Of a stretch of 64,000 bases of DNA, positions 9,902-21,419 are shown piece after piece. The notes beneath the pieces are model-generated. The model had not been told where the DNA came from. It made no database searches and saw only the letters and a list, made by a program, of their open reading frames with translations. Position 1 is the first letter of the stretch. Each line of letters starts with the position of its first letter. The stretch is taken from the NCBI RefSeq assembly GCF_040187885.1, contig NZ_JBDPLH010000005.1, positions 259,062 to 323,061 on the forward strand, read 5' to 3'. Origin of the DNA: Roseateles_E cavernae (GTDB lineage: Bacteria; Pseudomonadota; Gammaproteobacteria; Burkholderiales; Burkholderiaceae_C). The translations under genes and the position numbers were made by a program.

Positions 9902-10750
9902 ATGATGAGCAGCCGGGCCATCACGCCACACGAGCTTTCGCGCCGCCGCGCCCAGCTGGGCGATCTGCAGCGCTACCTGCTGACGCAGGAGCAGGAGTTC
10001 GGCGCGCTGCGCGATCAGGTGCAGGCCTTTGTCGGTCGCTATATCGAGGCCCTGGGGCCGCTCTATCTGGAGCTGGACGCGCTGGAATCGCAGCTCTTCT
10101 GTGCCACCCAATACCTCTACGAGGCGCTGCGCCGCAACGGCGTCGATGCCCGCGAACCGCGCGCACCGCAGGCCACCGCGCTGCCGCAGATCCCGCAGCT
10201 GCCGATGGGCGCGCCGCCGCCGGCCGAGCCCGAGGGCGGCCTGGTCGAGCTGGCCCCGCCCTCGCTGAAGCAGCTGTACCGGCGTGCTGCCATGCGCCTG
10301 CACCCCGACCTGGCGCCCAGCGATGCCGAGCGCCGCCACCGCGAGCAGGCGATGATGACGGTCAACGAGGCCTATGCAGCCAATGACCGTAGCCGGCTCG
10401 AAACCCTGCTGCTGGCCGCCGGCGAGCATCCGGTCAAAGTCACCGGCGGCAATGCCGATGCGGTGCTCGAATGGCTGCGCCGCAGCGAGCTCGCGGTGCA
10501 GGGCCGGCTGCGCGTCGTGCAAGCCCATCTGGTGGCGCTGGCCGCGCACCCCATGCACCAGCTCTGCAAGGCCATCGTCCAGGCCGAGGCCAAGGGCCTG
10601 GACCCCTTGGCCGTGATGGCCAGCCGGCTGCGCACCCAGATCGCCGAGCGCCGCCAGGAGCTCTATATCGGCCAGCGCCTGCAGCCCGAGTCGGGCATGG
10701 CGCAAGCCTTTCTGCACCGGCGCCAGGAGCGGCTGGGCGCCGGCCTCTGA
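9902..10750 (+). CDS. J-domain protein
   Basis: 282 residues. An N-terminal helical, Gln/Glu-rich region (1–80, likely coiled coil) and a Pro-rich linker (84–112) precede a J-domain-like segment LKQLYRRAAMRLHPDLAPSDAERRHREQAMMTVNEAYA. In it the HPD tripeptide (His134–Asp136) that stimulates DnaK-type ATPases is intact. The C-terminal part (about 165–282) is helical and unrecognised. There is no Gly/Phe region and no zinc-finger domain, so this is a specialised (type III) co-chaperone whose client is unknown. Second start ATG at 9905 is equally possible. It stands alone between a terminator and the convergent polA. Confidence 0.82.
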   Translation: MMSSRAITPHELSRRRAQLGDLQRYLLTQEQEFGALRDQVQAFVGRYIEALGPLYLELDALESQLFCATQYLYEALRRNGVDAREPRAPQATALPQIPQLPMGAPPPAEPEGGLVELAPPSLKQLYRRAAMRLHPDLAPSDAERRHREQAMMTVNEAYAANDRSRLETLLLAAGEHPVKVTGGNADAVLEWLRRSELAVQGRLRVVQAHLVALAAHPMHQLCKAIVQAEAKGLDPLAVMASRLRTQIAERRQELYIGQRLQPESGMAQAFLHRRQERLGAGL

Positions 10751-10780
10751 GCGCGGCGCCTGAGTGCGTCTTAGCGCGCT

Positions 10781-13540
<2,760 letters not shown>

Positions 13541-13592
13541 GGTCAGCGATTGTCGTTCAAGCCACAAGAGCGGGCCGCCTTAGAATGGCAGC

Positions 13593-13886
13593 ATGCACCG
13601 AATCCCCGCCCTCCTCGCCCTGCTGCTGGCCGCCGGCGCCCCGCTCGCTCATGCTGCGGACGCGCCCGATGCGCGCGTCCAGCAGATCGTCGTGGAGGAC
13701 GACCATACCCGTGTCGAGGAACTGCGTGTGCGCGGCCAGGCCCAAAAGGTCACGGTCCAGAACAAGAACAGCAGGCTGCCGGCCTATGAGATCGTCACCG
13801 GCGACGGCAGCCGCGACCTCTCCGCCGGCGCCAACACCTCCCGTGGCGCCGCCGGCCAGCGCGTCTGGCGCCTGCTGGATTTCTGA
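13593..13886 (+). CDS. DUF2782 family small exported protein
   Basis: 97 residues with a cleavable signal peptide (LLALLLAAGAPLAHAAD). The mature domain has QQIVVEDDHTRVEELRVRGQ and QNKNSRLPAYEI and ends VWRLLDF. DUF2782 proteins are small periplasmic proteins of unknown function, usually found between polA and thrB in Burkholderiales, as here. Codon use and GC match the neighbours. Confidence 0.85.
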   Translation: MHRIPALLALLLAAGAPLAHAADAPDARVQQIVVEDDHTRVEELRVRGQAQKVTVQNKNSRLPAYEIVTGDGSRDLSAGANTSRGAAGQRVWRLLDF

Positions 13887-13930
13887 CCACCGCGCCCGCG
13901 CCAGCGGCGCGGCCGGCCACCTCTTCCGAC

Positions 13931-14902
13931 ATGGCAGTTTTTACCGAAGTCACGCACGAGCAGGCCCAGGCCCTCGTTGATCGTCTGAGCCTGGGCCAGG
14001 TCCAGGCCCTGCGCGGCATCACCGCCGGCATCGAGAACACCAACTACTTCCTCAGCACCGACCGCGGCGAGTTCGTGCTGACGGTGTTCGAGCGCCTGTC
14101 CTTCGAGCAGCTGCCCTTCTATCTGCAGCTGATGAAGCACCTGGCCACCCATGGCCTGGCCGTGCCCGATCCGCAGGCCGATGGCGGTGGCGCCATCCTG
14201 CACGAGATCGGCGGCAAGCCGGTGGCCGTGGTGAACCGCCTGCGCGGCGGCCACCAGCTGGCACCCGACGTCTTCCATTGCGAGCAGGTCGGCGCGGCGC
14301 TGGCCCGCATGCATCTGGCCGGCCAGGACTTCCCGCTGCACCAGCCGAATCTGCGCGGCCTGCCCTGGTGGGCCGAGACCGTGCCGGTGGTGCTGCCGCA
14401 TCTGATGCCGGCTCAGGCCGAGCTGATACAGGCCGAGTTGAGCTACCAGCAGCAGCTCGCCGCCTCGCAAAGCTATGGCGAGTTGCCGCGCGGCCCCATC
14501 CATGCCGATCTGTTTCGCGACAACGTGATGTTCGAGGGCCTGCCCGGCCGCGAGCGGCTGACCGGCTTCTTCGACTTCTATTTCGCCGGTGTCGACACCT
14601 GGCTGTTCGACCTGGCCGTCTGCATCAACGACTGGTGCATCGATCTGGCCAGCGGCCGTCTCGATGAGCTGCGCGCCCAGGCCTTTGTCGACGCCTACGA
14701 ATCGGTGCGGCCGCTCAGCGGCACCGAGCACCGCCTGCTACCGGCGCTGCTGCGCGCGGCGGCCCTGCGTTTCTGGATCTCGCGCCTGTGGGACTTCCAT
14801 CTGCCGCGCGACGCCGCCCTGCTCAAACCCCATGACCCCGGTCATTTCGAGCGCGTGCTGCGCGAGCGCATCGCCGCGCCCTGGCACGCGATCAAGGCCT
14901 AG
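13931..14902 (+). CDS. thrB: Homoserine kinase (ThrB2 type, aminoglycoside-phosphotransferase fold)
   Basis: 323 residues. It phosphorylates homoserine on the way to threonine. This is the betaproteobacterial type with an APH-like kinase fold, not the GHMP fold of E. coli ThrB. Visible motifs are GIENTNYFLSTDRGEFVLTVFE (nucleotide-binding N lobe), the catalytic loop LPRGPIHADLFRDNVMFEG with its Asp and Asn, and GFFDFYFAGVDTWLFDLAVC for the metal-binding Asp. It lies 44 nt after DUF2782 and 5 nt before the next membrane gene, suggesting one transcript. Confidence 0.93.
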   Translation: MAVFTEVTHEQAQALVDRLSLGQVQALRGITAGIENTNYFLSTDRGEFVLTVFERLSFEQLPFYLQLMKHLATHGLAVPDPQADGGGAILHEIGGKPVAVVNRLRGGHQLAPDVFHCEQVGAALARMHLAGQDFPLHQPNLRGLPWWAETVPVVLPHLMPAQAELIQAELSYQQQLAASQSYGELPRGPIHADLFRDNVMFEGLPGRERLTGFFDFYFAGVDTWLFDLAVCINDWCIDLASGRLDELRAQAFVDAYESVRPLSGTEHRLLPALLRAAALRFWISRLWDFHLPRDAALLKPHDPGHFERVLRERIAAPWHAIKA

Positions 14903-14907
14903 AAAAG

Positions 14908-15744
14908 ATGTCCATGCTTTTGCATTTGCAAACCGTACCGGCCCGCAACGGCCTACTGTGGGTGCGCCACGGCTTCAAGGTGTTCCAGCGCAAGCCGCTG
15001 GCCATCAGCGGCCTGTTTGCGATGTTTCTGTTCGCGGGCTTTGCCTTGCTGCTGCTGCCGGTGCTGGGCTCGATGCTGCTGCTGATGGCGCTGCCGCTGC
15101 TGAGCCTGGGCTTCATGCTGGCCACCCATCTGGTGCTGCAGAACCAGACCCCCACCGCCGCCGTCTTCATCGCGCCGCTGAAACTGACACCGCAGCGCCG
15201 CAACACCCAGCTGGCGCTGTGCGGCGCCTATGCGCTGGCCACCGTGCTGATCATGCTGCTCAGCAACTGGGTGGACGGCGGCGCGTTCGAAGCCTTGCAG
15301 CAGCTGCTGGCCAAGCCCGAAGCCAACGATCCGGCCTATGAGAAGGCGGTCGAGGCCGCGCTGGCCGAGCCGAGCTTGATGTGGGGCATGATGACGCGGC
15401 TGGGCCTGGCTGCCCTGCTCTCGGTGCCCTTCTGGCATGCACCGGCCCTGGTGCACTGGGGCGGTCAGGGCGCGCTGCAGGCACTGTTCTCCAGCACCCT
15501 GGGCATCTGGCGCAACAAGGCCGCCTTCGCGCTGAACGCGCTGGTCTGGGCCGCACTGGTCGTCGGCCTGGCCCTGCTGGTCAGCCTGGTCGTCAGCCTG
15601 CTGGGCATGGGTCAGCTGCTGCCGATGCTGGCCCTGCCGCTGGGCCTGTTCCTGTCCAGCGTGTTCTACGCCTCGCTGTACTTCACCTTCGTCGACTGCT
15701 TCATGTTCGGCGCACCGCGCGAGCTGCCGGGCGAGAAGGCCTGA
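14908..15744 (+). CDS. BPSS1780-type integral membrane protein
   Basis: 278 residues with about six transmembrane segments, for example PLAISGLFAMFLFAGFALLLL, LLMALPLLSLGFMLATHLVL and VWAALVVGLALLVSLVVSLL. The N terminus has the family hallmark RNGLLWVRHGFKVFQRKPL. The family is widespread in Burkholderiales next to thrB and has no assigned function; the general shape is that of a DUF2189/YciC-like membrane protein. It starts 5 nt behind thrB and converges on the Rieske gene of the siderophore locus with a 10-nt gap. Confidence 0.8.
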   Translation: MSMLLHLQTVPARNGLLWVRHGFKVFQRKPLAISGLFAMFLFAGFALLLLPVLGSMLLLMALPLLSLGFMLATHLVLQNQTPTAAVFIAPLKLTPQRRNTQLALCGAYALATVLIMLLSNWVDGGAFEALQQLLAKPEANDPAYEKAVEAALAEPSLMWGMMTRLGLAALLSVPFWHAPALVHWGGQGALQALFSSTLGIWRNKAAFALNALVWAALVVGLALLVSLVVSLLGMGQLLPMLALPLGLFLSSVFYASLYFTFVDCFMFGAPRELPGEKA

Positions 15745-15754
15745 CCGGGCCTCG

Positions 15755-16915
15755 TCAGGCCGCCAGGCGGCTGCCCATCAGGCGCCGGTACCACTGGTGG
15801 AAGTGCTGCATACCGTCCTCCAGCGGCGACTGATAGGGGCCGGTTTCCGAGACCCCGCGCGCCAGCAGCGCCCGCCGCCCGGCGTCCATGCGCTCGCCGA
15901 TCTCGTCGTCCTCGCGGGCCGTCTCCATATAGGCGGCGCGATGCGCTTGGACGAACTCGGGCTCGAAGGCGGCGATCTCCTCGGGATAGTAGAACTCCAC
16001 CACATTGAGCGTGTCCTGCGGACCTTGGGGATACAGCGTCGACAGCACCAGCACATGGGGGTAGAGCTCGATCATATGGGTCGGGAAATAGGTCACCCAG
16101 ATCGCGCCGAAGTCCGGCGCACTGCCGCCTCGATAGCCGAGCAGGCGCTCGTGCCAGTCGCGGTAGATCTCCGACCCGGGCACGCCCAGCGCCTGGTGCA
16201 CACCGACCCGCTGCATGCTGTACCAGTCGGCGAACTCCCACTGCAGATCGGCGCAGCTGACGAAGCCGCCCAGGCCCGGGTGGAAGGGCGCGACATGGTA
16301 GTCCTCCAGATAGACCTCGATGAAGGTCTTCCAGTTGTAGCGGCAGGCATGGACCTCGACATGGGCCAGCACGTAGTCGGAGAAGTCGAACTCGGGCCGC
16401 GCGAACAGCGCCGCCATGTCCTGGGCCGGCTCGCGCAGCCCCTCGAACAGCAGGCCATGGCAATGGCGCAGCGGGAAACGCTGCAGGTTCTTGCAGGGCT
16501 TGGCGTCGAACTGCGGCGCGCCCAGCAGCGCGCCGCGTTCGTCATAGGTCCAGCGATGCAGCGGGCAGACGATGTGGCCGCCCGAGGCGCCCAGATTCCC
16601 GCTGCCATGCGCCGGGCCCGCCACGTCTGCGGCGCTGCCGCCCAGCATCAGGGCCTGGCGATGCCGGCAGACATTGGACAGCAGCTCGACGCCCTGACCA
16701 TGGCGCAGCAGTACACGGCCACCACCCTCCTGTGCCAGGCGACGCCAGTCGCCGATTTCTGGCACCGCCTTCTCGTGCCCGATATAGCGGGCAGACTGGC
16801 CGAAGATCAGCTCCTGCTCGCGCGCGAACAGCGCGGCATCGAAGTAGGCGTTGACAGGGAGTTGAGGGCCGCTGACCCGCTGCAAGTTCGCCAGACGGGC
16901 GACAACATTGTTCAT
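15755..16915 (-). CDS. alcE: Rieske oxygenase of the siderophore operon (AlcE-like)
   Basis: 386 residues. Rieske [2Fe-2S] ligands are C83-x-H85 and C117-x2-H120. The mononuclear iron site of the catalytic domain is seen in YNWKTFIEVYLEDYHVAPFH (H207, H212). In Bordetella alcE encodes a Rieske protein proposed to hydroxylate the putrescine backbone of alcaligin, and the operon context fits that role. The loop between the two ligand pairs holds 31 residues, against 17 in the paralogue at 43773–44888; the extra 14 are Gly/Ala-rich. The two paralogues share 39 of 57 residues from ELIF to the first ligand pair. Start ATG 16915 has GGAGA upstream. It is the last gene of the operon, 72 nt after the reductase. 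Confidence 0.85.
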   Translation of the reverse strand: MNNVVARLANLQRVSGPQLPVNAYFDAALFAREQELIFGQSARYIGHEKAVPEIGDWRRLAQEGGGRVLLRHGQGVELLSNVCRHRQALMLGGSAADVAGPAHGSGNLGASGGHIVCPLHRWTYDERGALLGAPQFDAKPCKNLQRFPLRHCHGLLFEGLREPAQDMAALFARPEFDFSDYVLAHVEVHACRYNWKTFIEVYLEDYHVAPFHPGLGGFVSCADLQWEFADWYSMQRVGVHQALGVPGSEIYRDWHERLLGYRGGSAPDFGAIWVTYFPTHMIELYPHVLVLSTLYPQGPQDTLNVVEFYYPEEIAAFEPEFVQAHRAAYMETAREDDEIGERMDAGRRALLARGVSETGPYQSPLEDGMQHFHQWYRRLMGSRLAA

Positions 16916-16987
16916 CGGATTCTCCAGGCATGGGCCGCGCGCCGGCGCGTGCCGGCGCTGGTGTTGCGCGACAGAAATGCGCCCGGT

Positions 16988-17725
16988 CTAGGCGGGTTCG
17001 GCCTGCAGGCGGCCGATGCGCGCGTCGCGCGAGAGCTTGGGGCAGGTGCTGCAGTACTCGCCGTCGCGGCGGCGGAAGTAGTGGCAGCAGACCTTGCGAT
17101 CCAGCGCCAGCGCGGCGGTGCCGTCGCGCGCGCGGTAGGCGAAGAAGCCGCAGCCGCCGGCAATGCCTAGCTGGGCCAGCCACTGCGCGCCCAGCGCTTC
17201 GAGATCGGCCAGCGCCGGCCGGGCGCGTTGAAGGCACAGCAAGGCGCCCAGCACGCATTCCGCCTGCAGACGCTCAGCGGCGCGCGCATGCAGGCTCACC
17301 GAGGCCGCCAGCGCGGCACGCGTGGCCTGGCAGAGCGCGCGCAGCTCCTCGGCCGCCAGGCCGATGCGCTGAGCCAGCGTGGGCGCGGCTCGCGGCGCAT
17401 GCGGCGGCAGCAGCAACGCGTTCGGAAAGCCCTGTGCTACCGGCTGGGCCAGGCCGCCCAGGCATGGCACGGCGCTGCCCAGGTGCGCGGCGATCACGCT
17501 CAGATAGACGGGCTGCCAGATCGCCAGCCCCCAGCAGCGCAGCGCCAGGTAGTGCGGGCCGGCCTCGGGATAGGCCAGCGCCCAGTGGCGGCACAGGGCT
17601 TCGAAGGACTCAGCGTCCTCCAGGCGCAGCGCCCCGGCGGGCGCGAGCTCACCCTGGGCAGCACGCAAGCCCGGCACCAGCTGCTCCGCCAGCCCCAGCA
17701 AGCGGCCGAGCTCGGGATTGCTCAC
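16988..17725 (-). CDS. FhuF-type siderophore ferric-iron reductase
   Basis: 245 residues. The C terminus holds the characteristic cluster motif C-C-x10-C-x2-C (C213, C214, C225, C228 in KVCCHYFRRRDGEYCSTC) that binds an unusual [2Fe-2S] centre in FhuF-like reductases. The AHA_1954-type subfamily is found in hydroxamate-siderophore operons. The expected role is to release iron from the imported ferric siderophore by reduction in the cytoplasm. The start is GTG at 17725, and it overlaps the stop of the NIS synthetase gene as GTGA, so translation is coupled. Physiological electron donor not evident. Confidence 0.88.
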   Translation of the reverse strand: MSNPELGRLLGLAEQLVPGLRAAQGELAPAGALRLEDAESFEALCRHWALAYPEAGPHYLALRCWGLAIWQPVYLSVIAAHLGSAVPCLGGLAQPVAQGFPNALLLPPHAPRAAPTLAQRIGLAAEELRALCQATRAALAASVSLHARAAERLQAECVLGALLCLQRARPALADLEALGAQWLAQLGIAGGCGFFAYRARDGTAALALDRKVCCHYFRRRDGEYCSTCPKLSRDARIGRLQAEPA

Positions 17726-19605
17726 ACCAGACTTTCCGCCACGACCGGTGCCGCGGCCGCCGCTGCACGACGGAACGGAGCGATCGGATTGCGCAGATGG
17801 CCGGCCATCTTGAGGCTGGAGGCCGGATCGGCCAGATTCACCATCTGCACGTTGTTACCCAGCTGCAGGCGATTCAGGCAGGAATGCAGGAACTCCGGCA
17901 TGAACATGTCGTAGCACGCGAACTGGGCGGCCAGCTGGGGCTGCGAGTCCTGGTAGTCGGACACGCAATCGGCCACCGCGCGCCAGAAGTCGTCCTCCTC
18001 GCAGCAGCCGTACTCGACCAGCAACTGGTTGACGTGGCGCAGCACGCCGTCGAACACATCGATGAAGATGCCGAGCAGCTTGAAGTCATCCGGCACCTCG
18101 ACCGCCAGGCGTTCGACGCGCTCGGGCAGGCTGGCCTTGACCGAGATGTCGAGAATGGCGCACTCCTCGGCGATGTCCTTCATGATGGCGCGCACCGGCA
18201 CATGGCCGTCCAGCACCAGGATCAGGTTCTCGCCGTGCGGCATGAAGCTCAGCTCATACCTGTAGAAGCAATGCAGCAGCGGCGTCAGATAGGCGCGCAG
18301 ATAGCGGCGCAGCCAGGTCGCCGTATCCAGGCCCGAGCGCTCGATCAGCAGCGGCAGCAAGGCCTGCCCCTCCTTGTCGACATGCAGCAGCGCGGCCATC
18401 GTCATCAAACGCTCGCCCGGCTGCAGCAAGGGCAGCGGGCTCTCGCGCCAGAGCGCCGAGAACATCTTCTTGTAGGGCGTGTCCGCCGGGATCGCGGCCT
18501 CGTAGTAGAAGTTGCGAAAACCGATCGACGCAACCTCGCGCAGCAGGGTGAAGCCGTTGGCGCGCAGCACCGGGTCGTCGTCGACCAACTGCTTCAGGTA
18601 TTCGTTGATGGCCGGTGTGCCCGACATGTAGTACGGCGACAACCCGCGCATAAAGCCCATGTTCAGAATGGACAGCGAGGTCTTCACATAGCGCTTGCTG
18701 CGGTCCGAGGCATTGAAGAAGGTGCGGATCGACTGCTGGGCCGTGTAGCGGTCGGCGCTGTAGTCCAGGCAGACGATCTTGCGCTGCGCCACATAGCCGG
18801 CAAAGGCGATCGACAGCTTGTTGAACCATTGCCAGGGGTGGGCCGGCATGAACCAGTAGTCCTGCGGTGCCAGGCCCAGCTCGCGCAGCTGGCGACGGAA
18901 GCCCTCGACCGTCGCCTCACCCAGCTCCTCGGCCAGCAGCTGCTCGTAGCTGAGCGAGGAAATGCTGGCGAAGGCCGCATGGCTTTTGTGCACCGCCAGC
19001 CAGATCACGCGGATCGCCGCGCCGGCCTCGGGCGCATAGGCGCGGTAGTCGATCGCATTGAAACCCAGCCGGCCGTTGTTGGCGACGAAGCCGGGATGGC
19101 CTTCGATCATCGCCGCCTCGATCAGCTGGAAGTCCTCGGTCTCGGCCAGCACAGCACTGTCGGGGGCATCGGCCTTGCTGCGCTTGTAAGCGCTGCCGAA
19201 CAAGGTGCTGCTGATCTCATCCAGATAGATCGGCAGCAGCTCCTCGCGGATACCCAGGCGCTGGCGGCACTCGATGATGAACTGCAGCGCATCGAGCGGC
19301 CGCTCGACGCCGTCGACCAGCCGATGGATCGAGACCGGATCGATGTACCAATGGCGCAGCGCCAGGCGCCGGGCCTGGAACTGGTAGCTGACGCTGCCGT
19401 CGTCGGACCGTACGCGGTAGGCCGCGAACAGGCCCGGTTGCGCCTGCAGCGGCTCCAGCGGCTCGGGTTCGATGATCAGCTCGTGGGCATACTCGGCCAG
19501 CGCCTTGCGCAGCAGCAATCGATTGGCCTGGGCCCAGACCTCCGGCGTCAGATGGGCGGCAACCGCAGCCGGTCGCTCGCTGAGAGTGGCGATGTCGAGA
19601 TTCAT
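17722..19605 (-). CDS. alcC: NRPS-independent siderophore (NIS) synthetase, IucA/IucC family, AlcC/DesD-like
   Basis: 627 residues. It uses ATP to adenylate a carboxylate of an N-hydroxy-N-succinyl diamine and joins it to an amine, oligomerising and macrocyclising hydroxamate siderophores. Family signatures are EGHPGFVANNGRLGFNAIDYRAYAPE (nucleotide- and substrate-binding), MPAHPWQWFNKL, KTSLSILNMGFMRGLSPYYM and the C-terminal FerIII-like domain with SFMPHGENLILVLDGHVPVRAIMKDI. It overlaps the acyltransferase gene upstream (ATGA) and the reductase gene downstream (GTGA), so the three form one coupled unit. The lack of a lysine decarboxylase in the locus argues for putrescine as substrate (putrebactin/alcaligin type), which is inference. 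Confidence 0.93.
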   Translation of the reverse strand: MNLDIATLSERPAAVAAHLTPEVWAQANRLLLRKALAEYAHELIIEPEPLEPLQAQPGLFAAYRVRSDDGSVSYQFQARRLALRHWYIDPVSIHRLVDGVERPLDALQFIIECRQRLGIREELLPIYLDEISSTLFGSAYKRSKADAPDSAVLAETEDFQLIEAAMIEGHPGFVANNGRLGFNAIDYRAYAPEAGAAIRVIWLAVHKSHAAFASISSLSYEQLLAEELGEATVEGFRRQLRELGLAPQDYWFMPAHPWQWFNKLSIAFAGYVAQRKIVCLDYSADRYTAQQSIRTFFNASDRSKRYVKTSLSILNMGFMRGLSPYYMSGTPAINEYLKQLVDDDPVLRANGFTLLREVASIGFRNFYYEAAIPADTPYKKMFSALWRESPLPLLQPGERLMTMAALLHVDKEGQALLPLLIERSGLDTATWLRRYLRAYLTPLLHCFYRYELSFMPHGENLILVLDGHVPVRAIMKDIAEECAILDISVKASLPERVERLAVEVPDDFKLLGIFIDVFDGVLRHVNQLLVEYGCCEEDDFWRAVADCVSDYQDSQPQLAAQFACYDMFMPEFLHSCLNRLQLGNNVQMVNLADPASSLKMAGHLRNPIAPFRRAAAAAAPVVAESLV

Positions 19606-20210
19606 GGGGGGACTTGCTCCTGGATGGTGGCCGTGGCCTGTTCAAAATCCCGCCTGGTGCAGAAGGCGAGGCTGGCGATCTTTTCGGTGAAGACGACATC
19701 GCGCTCGTAGACGAAGCCGGCCGAGCGGTTCAGCGCATGGATCTTGTGGTTGCCGGCATCGGGCTCGACGGCGATGCGCCGCGCGCCCAGATGCACGAAC
19801 ATGAAGCGCATCAGCGCATGGAAGGCGGCGCGCGAGAAGCCGGCAATGCGCCGCTGCGCGGGCGGGCCGACGAAGATGTGCATGCCCAGGTCGCCCGGCT
19901 GCACCGGATAGAACTCGCGGATGCGGTCGTGCGCCGGGTCGTAGCATTCGGCCAAGAAGGCCGGCAGCCCGTGATGCCGGACCAGGTAGGCGCTGGCATG
20001 GCCCGAGTCCATCAGCGCCCGGTAGATCCGCTCCACCTCGTCCGCGCTCTTGTCCTGCATCAGCCAGAACGCGGCCCGCGGCTCGGTGAACCAGCGGTGC
20101 AGCAGCGCGATGTCCTCGGGCAGGCGCAGCAACTCGAAGACGAAGCCGTCAGCATCGCGATAGGGCCGCCGGACCGCGTCGGCGCGGCGGTGCTGGGCAT
20201 CAGCCGGCAT
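19602..20210 (-). CDS. alcB: Siderophore acyltransferase, GNAT fold (AlcB-like)
   Basis: 202 residues from ATG 20210 (MPADAQHRRAD). It belongs to the AlcB/IucB/RhbD GNAT family, which acylates N-hydroxy-diamines, with succinyl-CoA in the alcaligin and putrebactin pathways. Seen are FVFELLRLPEDIALLHRWFTEPRAAFW, the AECYDPAHDRIREFYPVQPGDLGMHIFVGPP core, and EPDAGNHKIHALNRSAGFVYERDV with the Asn-rich GNAT motif B. The start lies inside the end of the MFS gene (11-nt overlap), and its stop overlaps the synthetase start. Confidence 0.88.
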   Translation of the reverse strand: MPADAQHRRADAVRRPYRDADGFVFELLRLPEDIALLHRWFTEPRAAFWLMQDKSADEVERIYRALMDSGHASAYLVRHHGLPAFLAECYDPAHDRIREFYPVQPGDLGMHIFVGPPAQRRIAGFSRAAFHALMRFMFVHLGARRIAVEPDAGNHKIHALNRSAGFVYERDVVFTEKIASLAFCTRRDFEQATATIQEQVPP

Positions 20211-21405
20211 GGGCGGGCACCTCCGCGCCGGGGCTGGCACTGGGCACGCGCAGGATGCAGCGGTCCAGCAGCGCGGTCAGCACGAAACCGCCGGCCGCCA
20301 GCATGAACGGCAGGGCCAGGCCGTGTCGCTCGACGATGGCGCCGGCCGCGAACGAGGACAGCAGCACGCCCAGGTTCTGGAAGAAATTGGTGATGCTGTA
20401 GTCCTGCGCATAGCGCCGCGGCGTCGACAGGCGGAACAGGTTCACCTCCAGCTTGACGATGATCTGGAACAGCGACCAGCCGTACAGCACCCGTCCCAGC
20501 ACGATCAACAACGGCTCCGGTGCGGCCTGCAGCAGCAGGCCGGCAGCGCCCAGCAGCAGATTGCCCAGCGTGTGATCGGGCTGCCTGCCGCCGCGCGCGC
20601 GGATGCGGGCCTGCAGCCACAGCGCCAGCAGTGCGACAGCACCGGGAATTGCGAAGGCCGCGCCCGACAGCAGCTCGCTGGGATTGCCGCTGGCGCGTTG
20701 CCAGTACAGCGCGAAGAACGGGCGTATCAGGTAGGCGCTGAAGTCGAACATCAGCATCACCAGGGCCAGCCGCAGGACGGGCAGGCGGGCGCGCCAGTCC
20801 CAGCGCGCTTGCGCCGTGGGCGGCGCCGCTGCGTCGACGCTGCCGTTGACCGGCACGATCTTGCCACTGCGTATCAGGTGGATGCAGACCGCCATCTGAA
20901 AGAAGTCGCCGGCCGCCATCGCATAGATGCCGGCACGCGGCCCCCAGCTTTGCAGCACGAAGCCGCCGACCACGGCACCGAAGATGGCACCGAAATGCAC
21001 GATCACCGACAGCATGCCTATCGTCGCCGCATGCTGGTCCTTGGGCGTCAGCCGCATCAGATAGGGGTACATCAGCAGATAGCTGCTCTTGCACATGAAC
21101 ATCAGCATCGACAGCAGCCAGAAGCTGGGCACGTCGGGCGCCCGGTCGCACAGCAGGCTGAAGCAGCCGGCCGCGCACTGCGTGTAGACCAGCAGGCGCA
21201 GCGGCTCGATACGGCGCGCGACGCGCGCCCACAGCGGCAAGGTCGCCATCACCGCGACCGAGATCGCCGCCACATAGGCACCGGCATGGACCGGGTCGTC
21301 CAGCCCGTAGCGGGCGCTGAAGAACTGCGGGTAGAACGGAATCAGGATGGCATCGCTGATGACGGCCAACAGCGTCATCGTCAGGATGTGCAGGCGCAGG
21401 CTCAT
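20200..21405 (-). CDS. MFS transporter of the siderophore operon (putative exporter)
   Basis: 401 residues with about 12 transmembrane segments. MFS marks include the loop MATLPLWARVARRIEPLRLLVYT after helix 2. It lies within the biosynthetic genes, 14 nt after the monooxygenase gene and overlapping the acyltransferase gene. Bordetella alcaligin export uses the MFS protein AlcS, so the same job is likely here. Import of a small substrate cannot be excluded from sequence alone. Confidence 0.85.
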   Translation of the reverse strand: MSLRLHILTMTLLAVISDAILIPFYPQFFSARYGLDDPVHAGAYVAAISVAVMATLPLWARVARRIEPLRLLVYTQCAAGCFSLLCDRAPDVPSFWLLSMLMFMCKSSYLLMYPYLMRLTPKDQHAATIGMLSVIVHFGAIFGAVVGGFVLQSWGPRAGIYAMAAGDFFQMAVCIHLIRSGKIVPVNGSVDAAAPPTAQARWDWRARLPVLRLALVMLMFDFSAYLIRPFFALYWQRASGNPSELLSGAAFAIPGAVALLALWLQARIRARGGRQPDHTLGNLLLGAAGLLLQAAPEPLLIVLGRVLYGWSLFQIIVKLEVNLFRLSTPRRYAQDYSITNFFQNLGVLLSSFAAGAIVERHGLALPFMLAAGGFVLTALLDRCILRVPSASPGAEVPAHAG

Positions 21406-21419
21406 GGCGGGGTCCTGGC

